From Lysinibacillus_B sp042920265 (GTDB lineage: Bacteria; Bacillota; Bacilli; Bacillales_A; Planococcaceae), in NCBI RefSeq assembly GCF_042920265.1, contig NZ_JBDQZI010000006.1, positions 124,001-188,000 on the forward strand: DNA of 64,000 nt. Reading direction: 5' to 3'. The notes beneath the pieces were generated by a model. That model made no database searches. It was not told the origin of the DNA and saw only the letters and a program-made list of their open reading frames with translations. A program made the translations under genes and the position numbers. Shown here piece after piece: positions 61,362-64,000 of this stretch (within the stretch, counting starts at the first letter, position 1; every line of letters begins with the position of its first letter).

Positions 61362-62906
61362 TCATTCGTCTTTTAAATAATCTATTCTATATACATCATG
61401 ACGGCGGTCTTTTAAATGTTTTACGGTGCCGCCTTGACGTTGACGTCGTAAGATTTCCAAATCGACATCGCCAATGAGTACCATTTCTACATTGGGGTTT
61501 GTCTCGCCTACAATCCCGTCTCTTGCAAATTCAAAGTCACTCGGTGCGAAAATTGCCGACTGTGCATATTGAATATCCATATTTTCTGTTTCTGGCAGAT
61601 TGCCGACAGTTCCAGAAATGACCGTATAAATTTGATTTTCTACTGCACGCGCTTGCGCACAATACTTCACACGTAAGTAACCATGTCGATCTTCTGTACA
61701 AAACGGCGTGAAAATAATATTAGCCCCCATATCTGTGGCAATACGAGCAAGCTCAGGAAACTCAATATCATAACAAATTTGAATCGCAATCTTCCCGCAA
61801 TCCGTGTCAAATACTTCTACGATATCACCACTGGAGATACCCCACCATTTTCGTTCATTCGGTGTAATATGAATTTTATACTGTTTTTCAATCGTGCCAT
61901 CTCGCCGAAACAGATACGCAATATTATAAATTTCTTCGTCCTCTTCTACTACAAAATGTGAACCGCCAATAATATTGACATTATAGCGTACCGCCAAATT
62001 TGTAAATAATTCAATATACTGGGGGGTAAATTCCGTTAGCTTTCGTATCGCTTGTGATGGAGATTTTTCATGTAAGAACGACATGAGCTGTGTCGTGAAA
62101 ATTTCTGGAAATACAACAAAATCAGCTGCCGCATCGGAGCCCACATCCACAAAGTACTCACACTGCTGCGCAAAATCATCAAAGCTGCTAATTTTTCGCA
62201 TCATATATTGTACAACGCAAATACGTACTGGATAGCTCGTTTTAAAATGACGCTTTGACTGCGGTTTATAATCAACATTATTCCATTCCATTAATGTTGC
62301 ATACTTCCCTGACGCTGTATCATCGGATAAGTAATTCGGGTTAATACGCATCAATATAAAGCCATTCATCATTTGGAATGTTAATACTGGGTCATATACT
62401 TTATGGCGGCTCACAGCATCGACATACTCACGTGGACTCATTTCATCTGCATGAAGATGATAATTCGGGATTCGCCCACCGATAATAATGGATTTCAAAT
62501 TCAATGACCTGGCTAAATCTTTTCTTGCTTCATAAAGCCGTTGCCCCACCTTCATCCGTCGGAAATTCGGATGCACCATCACTTCAATGCCATATAAATT
62601 GTAACCATCTGGATCATGATTGGTAATAAATCCATTATCGGTAATATCGTTCCATGTATGACGGTCATCATATTCATCAAAGTTAATTCGCAGACTGGAG
62701 CAAGAGCCAATAACTTTCCCCTCAAATTCTGCCACCATTTGTCCTTCTGGAAAAATCGTTAAATGGCTATATAAATGGGCTCTTTCCCAAGGGACCATCC
62801 CTGGAAATGATAAGCTTTGAATTTCTAAAATAGCCTCAATATCATCAAACTCCATATGGCGAATCATCATCTTTTTTTCAAATTGTGACATATTTAGTTC
62901 ACTCAT
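61362..62906 (-). CDS. yhcX: Fused GNAT acetyltransferase - carbon-nitrogen hydrolase (YhcX-like)
   Basis: The 514-residue fusion has a GNAT domain (about 12-215, with EVMVHPNFRRMKVGQRLY as the acetyl-CoA loop) and a nitrilase-superfamily domain (about 225-505). The latter's catalytic triad is Glu268 in FPEIF, Lys344 in QYKIHI and Cys378 in QICYDIEFPE. It should be an amidase acting on a small amide; the substrate is unknown. The same fusion, YhcX, lies beside yhcYZ in B. subtilis. AAGGAG precedes the ATG. Confidence 0.93.
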   Translation of the reverse strand: MSELNMSQFEKKMMIRHMEFDDIEAILEIQSLSFPGMVPWERAHLYSHLTIFPEGQMVAEFEGKVIGSCSSLRINFDEYDDRHTWNDITDNGFITNHDPDGYNLYGIEVMVHPNFRRMKVGQRLYEARKDLARSLNLKSIIIGGRIPNYHLHADEMSPREYVDAVSRHKVYDPVLTFQMMNGFILMRINPNYLSDDTASGKYATLMEWNNVDYKPQSKRHFKTSYPVRICVVQYMMRKISSFDDFAQQCEYFVDVGSDAAADFVVFPEIFTTQLMSFLHEKSPSQAIRKLTEFTPQYIELFTNLAVRYNVNIIGGSHFVVEEDEEIYNIAYLFRRDGTIEKQYKIHITPNERKWWGISSGDIVEVFDTDCGKIAIQICYDIEFPELARIATDMGANIIFTPFCTEDRHGYLRVKYCAQARAVENQIYTVISGTVGNLPETENMDIQYAQSAIFAPSDFEFARDGIVGETNPNVEMVLIGDVDLEILRRQRQGGTVKHLKDRRHDVYRIDYLKDE

Positions 62907-63073
62907 TTTTCACACTCCTTCTATCTATTTACCTAAATGAAATATCTTTAAATCGAAAGAATTTACATCTCAAGCATGACCCTCTATAATCAAGAAAGAA
63001 TTAACAAGATACAACTCAGCCAAATTAAGTAAGGCTGCGTTATAGATTATAAAAAATAACAGAGGTCTTCTTT

Positions 63074-63499
63074 ATGAACAAGAAAATGGAAAATAGTTTG
63101 TTAGCAATTTTTTCTGTGTCGCTCGTCGCTACGTTAGGGTCATTGTATTTTTCAGAAGTACGTGGCTATATCCCGTGTGAAATGTGCTGGTATCAACGTA
63201 TTTTAATGTATCCGATTGTCATTATTTCAGCTGTAGCGTACATACAAAAAAATGCGCGTATCGCTTTAACGACAGCCGTATTTGCTTGTATAGGTGGTAG
63301 TATTTCACTTTATCATTATGGCATTCAAAAAATTACGTTTTTACAGGAAAGTGCACCTTCTTGTGGACAAGTTTCCTGTACAGGAGCATACATTAATTGG
63401 CTCGGCTTTATTACAATCCCGTTCCTTGCACTTACTGCATTTATCATCATCGCGGGTATTAGCTTTTATATGTTAAAGGGTTTAAAGGAGGAAAAATAA
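63074..63499 (+). CDS. bdbC: Thiol-disulfide oxidoreductase, DsbB-like
   Basis: The 141-residue quinone-linked oxidase has four membrane helices. It has the DsbB-type cysteine pairs CEMC (about 35-38) in the first external loop, and Cys97/Cys102 in the second loop (SCGQVSC). It reoxidises an extracytoplasmic thioredoxin-like partner, probably the product of the next gene. AGAGG lies upstream of the ATG. The following gene starts 1 bp after its stop. Confidence 0.93.
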   Translation: MNKKMENSLLAIFSVSLVATLGSLYFSEVRGYIPCEMCWYQRILMYPIVIISAVAYIQKNARIALTTAVFACIGGSISLYHYGIQKITFLQESAPSCGQVSCTGAYINWLGFITIPFLALTAFIIIAGISFYMLKGLKEEK

Positions 63500-63500
63500 A

Positions 63501-63971
63501 TTGAAAAAATTAGGTATTATTGGCGCAGTCGTCGTATTATTATTTGGAGCTATGCTCGTATTACAAAGCCAATCCAATTCGAGTAAGCTAAAAAACAATC
63601 CATACGGCACAGAGGAGTTACAGCAATCAACTATTGATTTATTAGATGATGAAAACTATCAAAACATTATTTTACCGGAAGATTTACAGAAAAAAATCGA
63701 CTCAGGTAAAGGGGTTTTCGCTTACTTATTCAGCCCATTATGTGGGTATTGTAAACAATTCACGCCAACGTTAATGCCTGTCGCTAAAGACGAGGGCATT
63801 CAAATTGACCAATTAAACGTGTTAGAGTTTGAAAATGCTTGGACAACGTATAAGTTAGAGGGAACACCAACATTAATTTACTTCGAGAACGGTAAAGAGG
63901 TTACACGTTTATATGGCGGCAATCATAGCGCAGATGATGTTCGACAATTTTTCGAAAGTGTAGGAAAATAA
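63501..63971 (+). CDS. Membrane-anchored thioredoxin-fold protein (Bdb-type)
   Basis: This 156-residue protein has an N-terminal signal or anchor helix (about 4-22) and a thioredoxin fold with the active site CGYC near 81-84, plus the cis-Pro in EGTPTLIYF near 118. It starts at TTG 63501 with AAAGGAGG upstream and is cotranscribed with bdbC, so it is the likely disulfide-exchange partner (BdbA/BdbD-like). Confidence 0.9.
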   Translation: MKKLGIIGAVVVLLFGAMLVLQSQSNSSKLKNNPYGTEELQQSTIDLLDDENYQNIILPEDLQKKIDSGKGVFAYLFSPLCGYCKQFTPTLMPVAKDEGIQIDQLNVLEFENAWTTYKLEGTPTLIYFENGKEVTRLYGGNHSADDVRQFFESVGK

Positions 63972-64000
63972 TCAATGTAGGGTACCCTTCATAGTAAGGG

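Noticed and set aside
1..64000. Prophage, integrative element or biosynthetic cluster
   Set aside because: No integrase, phage structural, conjugation or large synthase genes are present; gene content and order are core Bacillales chromosome.

Overview
The window looks like chromosomal DNA from a low-GC, Gram-positive, endospore-forming member of the Bacillales. The gene set and the dispersed-repeat content best fit the Planococcaceae (Lysinibacillus/Solibacillus-like). Signs are strong AGGAGG-type ribosome sites, frequent TTG/GTG starts, the HprK/Lgt pair, ScoC, PrsA, EcsAB, a YjcZ-type sporulation peptide, a T-box leader and the coproporphyrin-type haem genes hemEHY plus hemZ. Many gene groups match my recollection of Bacillus subtilis neighbourhoods: lcfB/lplJ/yhfH, hemEHY/hmoB, ecsAB/hit/trpP/yhaH/scoC/prsA/yhaM, yheA/yheB/yheE and yhcXYZ. 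It is core chromosome, not a prophage or plasmid. I see no rRNA, tRNA, CRISPR array, transposase or integrase.

Layout. 1-6.5 kb (minus): lgt (cut by the window edge), hprK, cytochrome c551, a YitT membrane protein, an EAL-HDOD protein and an S9 peptidase. 6.5-9.3 kb: repeats, a small Fe-S protein and lcfB. 9.4-14.2 kb: a BceRS-BceAB-type antibiotic-peptide sensing and detoxification operon with one unrecognised gene between kinase and transporter. 14.3-16 kb: lplJ and yhfH, divergent around an inverted repeat. 16.1-19.7 kb: a four-gene operon (beta-propeller, response regulator, kinase, His-rich FixH/YtkA-like lipoprotein). 20.5-24.8 kb: hemY-hemH-hemE and divergent hmoB. 24.9-33 kb: ecsBA, hit, trpP, yhaH, scoC, two small membrane proteins, yjcZ-type peptide, prsA and phnA. 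33.3-41.2 kb: a TetR regulator, formate/nitrite transporter, serC, yhaM, yhzD-like, enoyl-CoA hydratase and T-box-controlled serA. 41.3-49.1 kb: HAD phosphatase, MBL/lamin-tail lipoprotein with DUF3006, hemZ, yheA, yheB and yheE. 49.2-55.2 kb: a MerR regulator, two CNNM-type Mg/Co transport paralogues, uppP and a CDF metal exporter. 55.2-59.2 kb: a YtrA-type GntR/ABC operon. 59.3-62.9 kb: an AirSR/YhcYZ-like two-component system and yhcX. 63-64 kb: bdbC and a thioredoxin.

The intergenic space carries several dispersed-repeat families: MITE-like elements with GTGTTGATT ends, 430-570 bp composite elements, a 140 bp element in two inverted copies, and two arrays of exactly 21-bp-phased units.

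The most unusual signal is at the two CNNM paralogues. Each has a canonical AGGAGG site separated from its TTG start by a perfect inverted repeat. The stem sequences differ, but in each case folding would bring the ribosome site to a workable distance. This looks like a conserved structural translation-control element. Starts below were often moved from the longest open frame to the one supported by a ribosome site.
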